Position numbers and translations under genes: made by a program. A DNA stretch of 16,782 bases from Candidatus Aerophobota bacterium (lineage in GTDB: Bacteria; Aerophobota; Aerophobia; Aerophobales; B3-G15). Location: positions 1 through 16,782 of the forward strand of contig JAGGZA010000077.1 in assembly GCA_021162265.1 (NCBI GenBank), given 5' to 3'. The notes under the pieces were generated by a model. That model did not search any database. It saw only the letters and a list, made by a program, of their open reading frames with translations, and was not told the origin of the DNA. Of this stretch, positions 1 to 7,910 are shown one piece after another; position 1 is the first letter of the stretch; each line of letters begins with the position of its first letter.

Positions 1-986
1 ATATCCTTTATGTAGGTATCATCTATGCCTACTCTGCGGGCTAAAAGTTTTGTATATCTTGCAACCCTTTCGCAGTGACGTTCAGTTCCATGTTCCCTTG
101 CCTCAAGGGCGGTAGTCAGGGCACGAAGATTAAGTTCGTAGGCTCTCTTTAATTCACTCTGCGTCCTCTTTATCTCGGTTATATCCTGTCCCTGAAAAAT
201 TATCGCTTCAAGTTCTCCTTCATCATAGATGCAAGCGCTGTTCCACAAAATAATCCTGATCTCACCTTTTTTAGTCAAAAGAGGAGTTTCAATTAACTTT
301 AAATTCTCACCACTAAGCATCCTCTTTCTAAGTTCCTCTGCCTTTCGCATTTTGTCCTCGGGTAAAAGCATCTTGATATTCTTTCCTATGATTTCCTGTG
401 GTTTATATCCGAGTAAATCTTCAGAGGCTTGATTGAACAAAACAACTTTTCCCTCTGCATCGGTTACAATAATAGGAGAGTTAGCATAGGTTATAAGTTT
501 ATTAAGATAATCTCTTGTTCTCTCAAGTTCCTGTTGAGCTTTTTTCATCTCGGTAATATCATTTATTACAGCTATAGTTTTCCCTATCCTGGGAATAAGG
601 TTAGCATATACCTGGATATATCTTATTGTTCCCCTTTTAGTAAGAAGTTTAACCTCATAAACACTGGGAGGTGGAGGAAGAGTTTTGTCTCTTCTTGCCC
701 GATGATATCCTAAAACTCTTTCTTTCTCACTATCAGGTAAAAAATCACCAAGCTTCATCTTACCCAGAATTTTTTCTCTTGGATATCCGCTTAACTCTTC
801 AACCTTTTTATTCGCAAGGGATATAGTTGTATCCTCTTCTATAACTATCACTGTTTGGGCTTGATTTTCAAAAAGAGCTTTGTAATAAGCTTCTGATTCG
901 GCTATTTTTTTCTCTCTTTTTGAGGAAAGAAAAAGATAAACCACAAGACAAACTAAAGCCAAGAGCAGGCTAATATCCAACATCAT
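1..986 (-). CDS. PAS-PAS-HD-GYP sensor phosphodiesterase, N-terminal part (cut by left edge)
   Basis: The minus-strand frame stays open from ATG (986; a second ATG follows at 983) to the window edge, giving 328 residues without the C-terminus. Residues 3-20 form a hydrophobic membrane anchor followed by a basic SSKREKK stretch. Residues about 31-146 and 155-273 are two PAS domains: each has an LSGYP/LLGYK-type motif (65-69, 191-195) and ends in a PAC-like DITEMKKAQ or DITEIKRTQ helix. From about 284 the sequence LNLRALTTALEAREHGTERH begins the first helix of an HD-GYP domain, with RVARYTKLLARRVG after it. HD-GYP proteins usually hydrolyse cyclic di-GMP, so the inferred role is sensing coupled to second-messenger breakdown. 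The HD and GYP metal residues lie outside the window, so activity cannot be judged and a plain HD hydrolase remains possible. CCAGGG at 994-999 is a suitable ribosome binding site. Confidence 0.8.
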   Translation of the reverse strand, partial: MMLDISLLLALVCLVVYLFLSSKREKKIAESEAYYKALFENQAQTVIVIEEDTTISLANKKVEELSGYPREKILGKMKLGDFLPDSEKERVLGYHRARRDKTLPPPPSVYEVKLLTKRGTIRYIQVYANLIPRIGKTIAVINDITEMKKAQQELERTRDYLNKLITYANSPIIVTDAEGKVVLFNQASEDLLGYKPQEIIGKNIKMLLPEDKMRKAEELRKRMLSGENLKLIETPLLTKKGEIRIILWNSACIYDEGELEAIIFQGQDITEIKRTQSELKRAYELNLRALTTALEAREHGTERHCERVARYTKLLARRVGIDDTYIKD

Positions 987-1060
987 TTATTTTCCCTGGT
1001 AAAATTTATAACTTGCAATATAATTTGTAATCTATTTTTTCTCCTGCCTGCTTAAATTTA

Positions 1061-1096
1061 ATTATACAAAAATAGCAATCTTAATGGTTTTGTCAA
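1061..1096 (-). promoter_or_regulatory. Candidate promoter for the PAS-HD-GYP gene
   Basis: Read on the minus strand, a perfect TTGACA lies at 1096-1091. TATTTT follows 16 bases later (1074-1069), and a perfect TATAAT at 1066-1061 follows 24 bases after the -35. Neither pairing is ideal: one has a weak -10, the other a spacer that is too long. The position, about 75 bases before the start codon and facing the gene, fits a promoter. Confidence 0.35.
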
Positions 1097-1123
1097 AGAG
1101 ACTATCCTATCTGTATGATGGTA

Positions 1124-1151
1124 TTGACTTTAACTGGATAATGATTATATT
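1124..1151 (+). promoter_or_regulatory. Candidate sigma70-type promoter of tRNA-Gly
   Basis: TTGACT at 1124-1129 is followed after 16 bases by TATATT (1146-1151); TATTAA at 1148-1153 is an alternative -10 with an 18-base spacer. Transcription would start near 1158, about 15 bases before the mature 5' end of tRNA-Gly. Confidence 0.5.
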
Positions 1152-1172
1152 AATACCAGATCAGTTCAACGG

Positions 1173-1247
1173 GCGGGAATAGCTCAGTGGTAGAGCACCA
1201 CCTTGCCAAGGTGGGGGTCGCGGGTTCAAGTCCCGTTTCCCGCTCCA
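1173..1247 (+). tRNA. tRNA-Gly (anticodon GCC)
   Basis: A full cloverleaf is visible. The acceptor stem GCGGGAA (1173-1179) pairs with TTCCCGC (1237-1243). The D arm contains AGCTCAGTGGTAGAGC. The anticodon stem CCACC/GGTGG encloses loop TTGCCAA with anticodon GCC at 1205-1207. The T arm has CGGGTTCAAGTCCCG. The discriminator is T1244 and CCA is encoded at 1245-1247. It reads GGC and GGU glycine codons. Confidence 0.97.
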
Positions 1248-1341
1248 GAATTATATGTGGTTATATTTCCAGGTACCAGCCTTATTTTAAACTGTCTTTT
1301 TTTAATAATATCAGACAGGACTCCCTGCAAATTATGCAATA

Positions 1342-1370
1342 TTGCCATCAAGACAAAAATTTTGTATAAT
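1342..1370 (+). promoter_or_regulatory. Strong sigma70-like promoter before tRNA-Leu and tig
   Basis: TTGCCA (1342-1347) and a perfect TATAAT (1365-1370) are separated by exactly 17 bases. The expected start is near 1377, about 30 bases before tRNA-Leu. No terminator is seen between tRNA-Leu and the genes behind it, so this is the best candidate for the main promoter of the tig-clpP-clpX-ATPase run. Confidence 0.7.
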
Positions 1371-1408
1371 TTTATCCAATACTCAGCCAATAAAAAACAA
1401 CAAAAAGT

Positions 1409-1495
1409 GCGAGGGTGGCGGAATCGGTAGACGCGCTAGACTTAGGATCTAGCGAGGTAAACCTCGTGCGGGTTCGAGTCCCGCCTCTCGCACCA
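1409..1495 (+). tRNA. tRNA-Leu (anticodon TAG)
   Basis: This is a class II tRNA with a long variable arm. Acceptor GCGAGGG (1409-1415) pairs with CTCTCGC (1485-1491) with one G-U pair. The anticodon stem CTAGA/TCTAG encloses CTTAGGA, anticodon TAG at 1443-1445. The variable arm forms a GAGGTAAACCTC hairpin, and the T arm is GCGGGTTCGAGTCCCGC. Discriminator A1492 and encoded CCA at 1493-1495. It reads CUA and, by wobble, other CUN leucine codons. The tig start codon is only 14 bases downstream. Confidence 0.97.
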
Positions 1496-1509
1496 CACAA
1501 GAGGAGAAA

Positions 1510-2829
1510 ATGCAAATAAAAACAGAAAAAAAAGAGAACTCCCAGATAACATTTGAGATACAGATACCAAAAGACACTGTAAACCAATTATTTTCTAAAG
1601 CTTTCAAGAAAATAGTAAAGGATGTGCAAATACCGGGATTCAGAAAGGGGAGAATTCCAAGAAAAATATTTGAACAAAGATACGGAAAGGACTCTATTAA
1701 AGAAGAAGCTGTAAAACAACTTTATACCATCCTCTACGATAAGATTCTAAAAGAAGAAAAAATAACACCTCTAACTTACCCCAGAATGGAAGTGGTAAAG
1801 CTCCTGGAAGAAGAAGAGGGAATCGTGAAAATGGAAGTTGCTATAAAACCACAGGTGAAACTTGGAAATTATAAGGGGGTTAAGGTAAAAAGTGCTAAAG
1901 TAAAGGTAGAAGAAAAAGAGGTGGAAGAACAACTTGAAAGACTCCAAAAAGCTAATGCAGAGTATCCTCCCCTTTTAGAAAACCGTCCAACTCAGGAAGG
2001 AGACTGGCTTTCTCTGGAGATGCGTCCTGCAGTACAGGCACCTTCCCCTCTGCAAAAAAATGCAGAGAACCTATGGTATAAATTAGGCTCCGACCAGCTC
2101 CCTCCTTCTTTTCACAGGGAACTCTTGGGTGCTAAAATAGGAGACGAAAAGCTTATAGAAACCATAATTCCCCCTGACCATCCCCAAAAAGAAATTGCAG
2201 GAAGGAAGATAAGTCTTAATGTAAAAGTGAAAGAAATAAGAAAGGAAAAACTGCCTGAGTTAAATGATGATTTTGCCAGAAAGTTAAATTTTGAAAGTAT
2301 GCAGTCCCTGAAAGATGGAATAAGAAAGGAGCTTAAAAATATCAAAGAAAAAAAGGAAAGGGAAAGAATTGAAGCAGAAATAGTAGAAAAAGTAGTAAAA
2401 AATTCTACAGTTGAGATACCACCCCTCCTGATAGAGGAGGGAGTGGAAGAAAAAATAAGGTCCTTTAAAGAAGAGCTAAAAAAGAAGAGATTGGATGTAG
2501 CATCTTATCTTAAACAACAGAATATGAGTGAAGAGGAATTAAATAAACTATTTAAAAAGCAGGTAGAGATTGAATTAAAAACTCTTTTTGTTCTTGATAA
2601 AATAGCCCAGGAGGAAAAAATAGAGGTCACGGAGGAAGAGATAGATAAAAGACTGGCGCTATTGGTGCAGGGAGAGGATAAACAAATCAGGGTTAAAAAA
2701 TTGAAAGAAGAACTTGCCAGAAGGGGAAGACTTGGAGAATTTGTTCAGAGAATAAGAAATGAAAAAACCATCGATTTTTTATATGAAAAGGCAGAGATTT
2801 CCGGAAAAATCCTGTCTTCTTCAAAATAA
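1510..2829 (+). CDS. tig: Trigger factor (ribosome-associated chaperone)
   Basis: Trigger factor binds the ribosome near the exit tunnel and shields nascent chains. At 439 residues it matches the usual length. The N-terminal ribosome-binding domain (about 1-110) carries the signature GFRKGRIP at 43-50. A FKBP-like prolyl isomerase region follows at about 160-245, entered by RPTQEGDW and left by KLPELNDDFARKL. The C-terminal substrate-cradling arms (about 250-439) are highly charged and helical. The isomerase region looks diverged: the family's IDFEG strand reads LSLEMRP, and the GSGQFIPGFE-like motif reads GSDQLPPSFH, so isomerase activity may be weak or lost (inference). The start has AGAGGAG at 1500-1506, only a few bases after the tRNA-Leu CCA end. 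It heads a run with clpP and clpX, a common bacterial arrangement. Confidence 0.97.
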   Translation: MQIKTEKKENSQITFEIQIPKDTVNQLFSKAFKKIVKDVQIPGFRKGRIPRKIFEQRYGKDSIKEEAVKQLYTILYDKILKEEKITPLTYPRMEVVKLLEEEEGIVKMEVAIKPQVKLGNYKGVKVKSAKVKVEEKEVEEQLERLQKANAEYPPLLENRPTQEGDWLSLEMRPAVQAPSPLQKNAENLWYKLGSDQLPPSFHRELLGAKIGDEKLIETIIPPDHPQKEIAGRKISLNVKVKEIRKEKLPELNDDFARKLNFESMQSLKDGIRKELKNIKEKKERERIEAEIVEKVVKNSTVEIPPLLIEEGVEEKIRSFKEELKKKRLDVASYLKQQNMSEEELNKLFKKQVEIELKTLFVLDKIAQEEKIEVTEEEIDKRLALLVQGEDKQIRVKKLKEELARRGRLGEFVQRIRNEKTIDFLYEKAEISGKILSSSK

Positions 2830-2841
2830 GGAGGATAATAA

Positions 2842-3426
2842 ATGGCTCTTATTCCTATTGTCGTGGAAAAAACAGCTCGAGGAGAAAGAGCTTATGATAT
2901 ATATTCCCGTCTCTTAAAGGACAGGATAATATTTATAGGCTCACTTATTGATGATACAGTAGCCAACACAGTCATAGCACAAATGCTGTTCCTGGAGGTA
3001 CAGGACCCGAAAAAAGATATACACCTTTATATAAACTCACCTGGAGGTATCGTAACAGCTGGTCTTGCTATATACGATACAATGCAATACGTAAAACCTG
3101 ACGTCTCTACCATCTGTATAGGACAGGCTGCATCAGCTGCTGCTTTATTACTTGCTGCAGGGACAAAGGGCAAAAGGTTTGCCCTCCCTAATGCTAACAT
3201 TCTCATCCACCAACCTATGGGAGGTGCAAGTGGACAGGCAACAGACATCGGGATACAGGCAAGGCAAATTCTAAGGCTGAAGGATAGGATAAATGAAATC
3301 CTCGTAAAACACACAGGACAAACAAAGAAAAAAATAGAAAAGGATACGGATAGAGATTTCTATATGACTGCCCAGGAAGCCAAAGAGTATGGGATTATAG
3401 ATGAGGTAATAGAAAGGAGAAAATAA
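2842..3426 (+). CDS. clpP: ATP-dependent Clp protease proteolytic subunit
   Basis: ClpP is the serine peptidase that forms two stacked heptameric rings and degrades proteins fed to it by ClpX or another Clp ATPase in the cytoplasm. At 194 residues it has the mature family length with little or no propeptide. The catalytic triad is in place: Ser98 in GQAASAAALL, His123 in ILIHQP and Asp172 in DTDRDFYM. The oxyanion-hole segment INSPGG is at 64-69. The C-terminal DRDFYMTAQEAKEYGIIDEV is typical. The ribosome binding site TAAGGAGG (2827-2834) overlaps the tig stop codon, so translation of tig and clpP is probably coupled. clpX follows 8 bases after the stop. Confidence 0.98.
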   Translation: MALIPIVVEKTARGERAYDIYSRLLKDRIIFIGSLIDDTVANTVIAQMLFLEVQDPKKDIHLYINSPGGIVTAGLAIYDTMQYVKPDVSTICIGQAASAAALLLAAGTKGKRFALPNANILIHQPMGGASGQATDIGIQARQILRLKDRINEILVKHTGQTKKKIEKDTDRDFYMTAQEAKEYGIIDEVIERRK

Positions 3427-3434
3427 CCATAAAA

Positions 3435-4673
3435 ATGAAGAGAAAGGACAGTTTGATACCTCATTGTTCCTTTTGTGGAAGAAGTCAACTTGAAGTAGGG
3501 AAACTAATCTCTGGTATAGATGCATATATATGTGATAGATGTATCTCTTATTGCAACCAGATTCTTCAAAAAGAAAGGGAAAAACCAGACCCACTAATTG
3601 CTCAACTTGATATAAAGGGACTACCCAAGCCAAAACAAATTAAAGAAAAATTGGACGAATGGGTAATTGGTCAGGAAAGAGCAAAAAAAGTACTCTCAGT
3701 AGCTGTATATAACCATTATAAACGCATCTTATCTAACACAAAAGAAAAAGATGTTGAACTGGAAAAAAGTAACATTCTCCTTATAGGCCCCACAGGATCA
3801 GGTAAAACACTGCTCGCTCGCACTCTGGCAAGAATATTAAACCTGCCCCTGGTAATCGCCTCAGCCACAAATGTTACAGAAGCAGGATATGTCGGTGAGG
3901 ATGTTGAAACTATACTTCTTCGCCTCCTGCAAAAGACAGATTTTAACATTCCCCTTGCCTCAAAAGGCATTGTTTACATAGATGAGATTGATAAAATCGC
4001 CAAAAAAAGTGGAGCAAATCCCTCAATCACAAGAGATGTCTCTGGAGAAGGTGTTCAGCAAGCTCTGTTAAAAATACTTGAAGGTACTATTGCCAATATA
4101 CCTCCTCAGGGTGGCAGAAAACATCCCCATCAACAGTTTATTCAACTTGATACCTCTAACATCCTCTTCATATGCGGGGGAGCATTTCCTGGACTGGAGG
4201 AGATAGTACAGGATAGAATTGGGAAAAAAGCAGTGGGTTTCTCTTCACCCAGGGAACAGGAAAAGAAAAATGTTCTCACTTATCTTCATCCCGATGACCT
4301 AATAGAGTACGGTTTTATACCAGAGTTTGTGGGAAGACTTCCAGTGGTAACCTCTCTTGAAGAGCTAAATCACTCACAATTAAAACAAATTCTACTTCAA
4401 CCTAAAAATGCTATAGTAAAACAGTATCAGAAACTGTTTGAAATGGAGGGAATAAAGCTCACCTTTACCGAAGAAGCTATAGAAGAGATAAGTAGATTAA
4501 GTCTTGAAAGAGAGATAGGGGCAAGAGGTCTCAGGTCTATTGTAGAAGATATTATGCTGGAGGTAATGTACGACCTGCCCTCCAGAAAAAATGTGAGAGA
4601 ATGCATAATTGATGGGGATGTTGTAAGGGGAAAGAAAAAACCTATAACTATAACCGAGCAAATGACCGCCTGA
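3435..4673 (+). CDS. clpX: Clp protease ATP-binding subunit ClpX
   Basis: ClpX is a hexameric AAA+ unfoldase that recognises tagged proteins and threads them into ClpP. The 412 residues hold, in order: the zinc-binding domain with Cys11, Cys14, Cys33 and Cys36; Walker A GPTGSGKT (118-125); pore-1 loop GYVG (151-154); Walker B IVYIDE (179-184); the substrate-guiding RKH loop (228-230); a ClpP-docking loop in which VGF (267-269) stands where E. coli has IGF; and the sensor-2 motif GARGLR (362-367). All functional motifs look intact. The start lacks a well-placed ribosome binding site: the nearest is GGAG at 3416-3419 inside clpP, 15 bases away, which suggests coupling to clpP translation. The next gene, an ATPase A subunit, begins 20 bases after the stop. 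Confidence 0.98.
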   Translation: MKRKDSLIPHCSFCGRSQLEVGKLISGIDAYICDRCISYCNQILQKEREKPDPLIAQLDIKGLPKPKQIKEKLDEWVIGQERAKKVLSVAVYNHYKRILSNTKEKDVELEKSNILLIGPTGSGKTLLARTLARILNLPLVIASATNVTEAGYVGEDVETILLRLLQKTDFNIPLASKGIVYIDEIDKIAKKSGANPSITRDVSGEGVQQALLKILEGTIANIPPQGGRKHPHQQFIQLDTSNILFICGGAFPGLEEIVQDRIGKKAVGFSSPREQEKKNVLTYLHPDDLIEYGFIPEFVGRLPVVTSLEELNHSQLKQILLQPKNAIVKQYQKLFEMEGIKLTFTEEAIEEISRLSLEREIGARGLRSIVEDIMLEVMYDLPSRKNVRECIIDGDVVRGKKKPITITEQMTA

Positions 4674-4693
4674 CCCGGAGAAAGGAGCAAATT

Positions 4694-6484
4694 ATGAAAA
4701 AAGGGGAAATTGTCAAAATTTCCGGTCCTCTTGTTGTGGCAAGAGGAATCCCGGGAGCCAGGATGTTTGATGTTGTGAGAGTGGGCAAAGAAAGATTAAT
4801 TGGAGAAATCTTAGAGATAAGAAGCGATTTATCATCTATTCAGGTTTACGAAGATACAAGTGGACTAAAACCCGGTGAACCTGTAGAATCCTTATACTAC
4901 CCTCTATCTGTGGAACTTGCTCCCGGACTTTTAGGTAACATTTACGATGGAATTCAGAGACCCCTTGATATAATCCGGGCAAAAGAAGGAGAATTTATAA
5001 CAAGAGGAGTTGAAGTAGAAGCTATAGATAGAACTAAGGAGTGGGATTTCAAACCAGAGGTAAAAGAAGGAGATATAATTGAAGAGGGAGATATTCTTGG
5101 AACTGTGCAGGAAACAGAAATTATTGAACACAGAATTCTTGTTCCTGTGGGAGTTAAGGGTAAGGTAAAAAAAATCCATTCCGGAAAAGCTAAAGTTGAG
5201 GATGTTATTGCAGTGGTTGAAACTGACAGAGAAGGAGAAAAAGAGATAAGAATGCTCCAGCGCTGGCCTGTGAGAAAAATGAGACCTTATAGAGAACAAC
5301 TTGAATCAGAAGAACCCCTGATTACCGGTCAGAGGGTTATAGATACTTTTTTCCCTATTGCCAAGGGTGGTACTGCCTGCATCCCCGGTCCCTTCGGGAG
5401 CGGGAAAACAGTTATCCAACACCAGCTCTCCAAATGGGCAGATGCTGAGATTATAGTATTTGTGGGATGCGGAGAAAGAGGAAATGAGATGACAGATGTC
5501 CTCAGGGAGTTTCCTCAATTAAAAGACCCCCGGACAGGAAAACCTTTAATGCAAAGAACCATTTTAATTGCGAATACCTCCAACATGCCAGTTGCTGCAA
5601 GAGAGGCTTCTATTTACACTGGAATTACCCTCGCTGAGTATTACAGGGATATGGGATATAATGTTGCTCTTATGGCTGATTCAACCTCTCGTTGGGCAGA
5701 AGCTCTTCGTGAAATGTCGGGAAGACTTGAAGAAATGCCAGGAGAAGAAGGATATCCTGCTTACCTTCCATCTCGCCTGGCAGAGTTTTACGAAAGAGCT
5801 GGCAGAGTAATTACTCTGGGAAAAGATAAAAGAGTAGCTTCTATTTCGGCTATTGGCGCAGTTTCACCTCCCGGAGGAGACCTCTCAGAACCTGTAACTC
5901 AGGCAACCTTGCGGACAGTCAGGGTATTCTGGGCTCTGGTAGCAGAGCTTGCTTATCAGCGTCACTTTCCTGCCATCCACTGGCTGCGCAGTTATTCCCT
6001 TTATCTTGACGACTTAAAAAACTACTTTACTAAAAAGATAGCCCCGGACTGGATGGAATTAAGAGAAAAAGCTATGGCTCTCTTACAAAAAGAAGATGAA
6101 CTTCAGGAAACGGTAAGGCTTGTTGGAATTGATGTCTTATCACCCCGGGACAGGATAGCTCTTGAAGCAGCTCGTTCTATAAGGGAGGACTTCCTTCAGC
6201 AATTTGCTTTTCATGAAGTTGACACCTATTCCCCTCTAAAAAAACAGTACCTTATGTTAAGGCTTGTACTTGACTATTATGACCTCTGCATAGAGGCTCT
6301 AAAGAAAGGCACCTCTCTTGAGAGGCTAATCAATCTTCCTGTTAGAGAAGAAATTGCAAGAGCTAAATATATTCCTAACGAGCAAGCAGAAGAAAGGATA
6401 GAGAAATTGCGCGAGAAGTTAAAAGAGCAGATAATGGGAAAGGGAGAAGAAAAAACACAGGAAAAACAAGAGGTAAAAATTTAA
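4694..6484 (+). CDS. atpA: V/A-type ATP synthase subunit A (catalytic)
   Basis: Subunit A carries the catalytic nucleotide sites of the V/A-type rotary ATPase head, alternating with B in an A3B3 hexamer. The 596 residues match the family. The N-terminal barrel (1-75) is followed by GLLGNIYDGIQRPLD (78-92) and the bulge domain typical of V-type A subunits (about 110-190), which F-type beta subunits lack. The P-loop GPFGSGKT is at 232-239 and the catalytic glutamate segment GERGNEM at 260-266; ALMADSTSRWAEALRE follows. The last dozen residues are a loose charged tail. GGAG at 4684-4687 precedes the start. Subunit B follows 15 bases later. Its position directly behind clpX is unusual. Whether the complex makes ATP or pumps H+ or Na+ cannot be read from this subunit. 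The symbol ntpA is also used. Confidence 0.97.
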   Translation: MKKGEIVKISGPLVVARGIPGARMFDVVRVGKERLIGEILEIRSDLSSIQVYEDTSGLKPGEPVESLYYPLSVELAPGLLGNIYDGIQRPLDIIRAKEGEFITRGVEVEAIDRTKEWDFKPEVKEGDIIEEGDILGTVQETEIIEHRILVPVGVKGKVKKIHSGKAKVEDVIAVVETDREGEKEIRMLQRWPVRKMRPYREQLESEEPLITGQRVIDTFFPIAKGGTACIPGPFGSGKTVIQHQLSKWADAEIIVFVGCGERGNEMTDVLREFPQLKDPRTGKPLMQRTILIANTSNMPVAAREASIYTGITLAEYYRDMGYNVALMADSTSRWAEALREMSGRLEEMPGEEGYPAYLPSRLAEFYERAGRVITLGKDKRVASISAIGAVSPPGGDLSEPVTQATLRTVRVFWALVAELAYQRHFPAIHWLRSYSLYLDDLKNYFTKKIAPDWMELREKAMALLQKEDELQETVRLVGIDVLSPRDRIALEAARSIREDFLQQFAFHEVDTYSPLKKQYLMLRLVLDYYDLCIEALKKGTSLERLINLPVREEIARAKYIPNEQAEERIEKLREKLKEQIMGKGEEKTQEKQEVKI

Positions 6485-6499
6485 AAAGAGGAATAAATA

Positions 6500-7888
6500 A
6501 TGGGAAAGGAATATACAAAAATAAAGGAATTAACAGGCCCTCTTATGCTGATAGAAAATGTTACAGATGTTGCTTTTGAGGAGCTTGTGGAAATAGAGCT
6601 CCCGGATGGGCAGAGAAGGAGGGGAAGAGTTCTGGAGGTTACCTCAGATGCTGCTCTTGTTCAATTGTTTGAACGGGCAACAGAACTCGGCATGAGAAAC
6701 CTCAAGGTTAAGTTCCTGGGTAAAGGAATACAGCTTGGCGTATCCGAGGATATAGTGGGAAGGATATTTGATGGATGGGGAAGACCAAGAGATGGAGGAG
6801 CAGATATAATCCCGGAAAAAAGGCTTGACATAGGAGGAAAACCTATAAACCCCGATGCAAGAGCCTATCCAGAAGAATTTATCCAGACAGGAATATCCGC
6901 TATTGATGGTCTTAATACTTTATCAAGAGGACAAAAGCTTCCTATATTCTCTGGAGCCGGGCTTCCTCACACACAGGTTGCTGCACAAATAGCAAGACAG
7001 GCAAAAGTTTTAGGAAAGGAAGAAGAGTTTGCTGTTGTTTTTGCTGCAATGGGTATAACCTTTGAAGAGGGAAATTTTTTTGTGCAGGATTTTGAAAAGT
7101 CAGGAGCAATAGAAAGAGCGGTGCTTTTCCTGAATTTAGCTGATGACCCTGTAATAGAACGAATAGCTACTCCAAGAATGGCTCTTACCTGTGCTGAGTA
7201 TCTTGCCTTTGAAAAGGGAATGCATATTCTTGTCATATTAATTGATATGACAAACTATGCAGAAGCCCTGAGAGAACTCTCAGCAGCAAGAAGAGAAGTC
7301 CCGGGAAGAAGAGGTTACCCCGGTTACCTTTACACCGATCTTGCAACAATCTATGAAAGAGCAGGGAGGATAAAGGGGAAAAAGGGTTCTATAACCTTAA
7401 TTCCTATATTAACCATGCCTGATGATGATAAAACTCATCCTATTCCTGACCTGACAGGATACATTACCGAAGGACAGATAATACTTCAAAGAGACCTGCA
7501 TCAAAAAGGAATTTACCCTCCCATAAATGTTCTTCCATCTCTGTCTCGACTTATGGATGAGGCCGTGGGGAAAGGGAAAACAAGAGAGGACCACAGAGAG
7601 CTATCTAATCAGCTCTATGCTACCTATGCAAGAGGAATAGAGGTAAGAGAGCTTGCACTTGTTATGGGAGAGGCAACCTTATCCGATATGGACAGGAGAT
7701 ATCTAAAATTTGCAGATGAGTTTGAAAGACGCTTTGTAAAGCAGGGAGAACGTGAGGAAAGATCTGTAGAGGAGACACTTGATCTTGGATGGGAACTTTT
7801 AAGTCTCATGCCTAAGTCAGAGCTGAAAAGAGTAAGAGAGGAGTATATTTCAAAGTATGGTAGATGGAAAGAAAAGGTAAAAGTTTAA
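6500..7888 (+). CDS. atpB: V/A-type ATP synthase subunit B (regulatory)
   Basis: Subunit B is the non-catalytic partner of A in the ATPase head. The 462 residues match the family length. In place of a P-loop it has SGAGLPH at 151-157, the usual B-subunit sequence, so it does not carry a canonical catalytic Walker A. Other family landmarks are FDGWGRPRDG (90-99), the conserved ALRELSAARREVPGRRGYPG region and YTDLATIYERAGR. The C-terminus ends in a helical bundle with KYGRW. AGAGGA at 6487-6492 is the ribosome binding site. It sits between A and D in the A-B-D order seen in many prokaryotic V-type operons. The symbol ntpB is also used, and should not be confused with F-type atpB (subunit a). 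Confidence 0.97.
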   Translation: MGKEYTKIKELTGPLMLIENVTDVAFEELVEIELPDGQRRRGRVLEVTSDAALVQLFERATELGMRNLKVKFLGKGIQLGVSEDIVGRIFDGWGRPRDGGADIIPEKRLDIGGKPINPDARAYPEEFIQTGISAIDGLNTLSRGQKLPIFSGAGLPHTQVAAQIARQAKVLGKEEEFAVVFAAMGITFEEGNFFVQDFEKSGAIERAVLFLNLADDPVIERIATPRMALTCAEYLAFEKGMHILVILIDMTNYAEALRELSAARREVPGRRGYPGYLYTDLATIYERAGRIKGKKGSITLIPILTMPDDDKTHPIPDLTGYITEGQIILQRDLHQKGIYPPINVLPSLSRLMDEAVGKGKTREDHRELSNQLYATYARGIEVRELALVMGEATLSDMDRRYLKFADEFERRFVKQGEREERSVEETLDLGWELLSLMPKSELKRVREEYISKYGRWKEKVKV

Positions 7889-7910
7889 GTTTAAAATAAG
7901 GAAATCCCAA

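Noticed and set aside
229..713. Plus-strand frames of 67 and 94 codons
   Set aside because: They lie opposite the PAS domains, whose minus-strand reading gives clear family motifs. They are antisense shadows.
1292..1318. Inverted repeat CTGTCT/AGACAG with a T-run, possible terminator of tRNA-Gly
   Set aside because: The T-run lies in the 15-base loop, not after the stem, and the stem is short and AT-flanked. It does not look like an intrinsic terminator.
1187..1430. Open plus-strand frames across tRNA-Gly and the spacer behind it
   Set aside because: They translate the tRNA itself, have no ribosome binding site and resemble no protein family.
3271..3633. 120-codon minus-strand frame across the clpP-clpX junction
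   Set aside because: It overlaps two clear genes on the other strand and shows no family features.
4931..5299. 122-codon minus-strand frame inside ATPase subunit A
   Set aside because: It is the complement of a well-conserved coding region, rich in Phe and Ser as such shadows are, with no recognisable motif.
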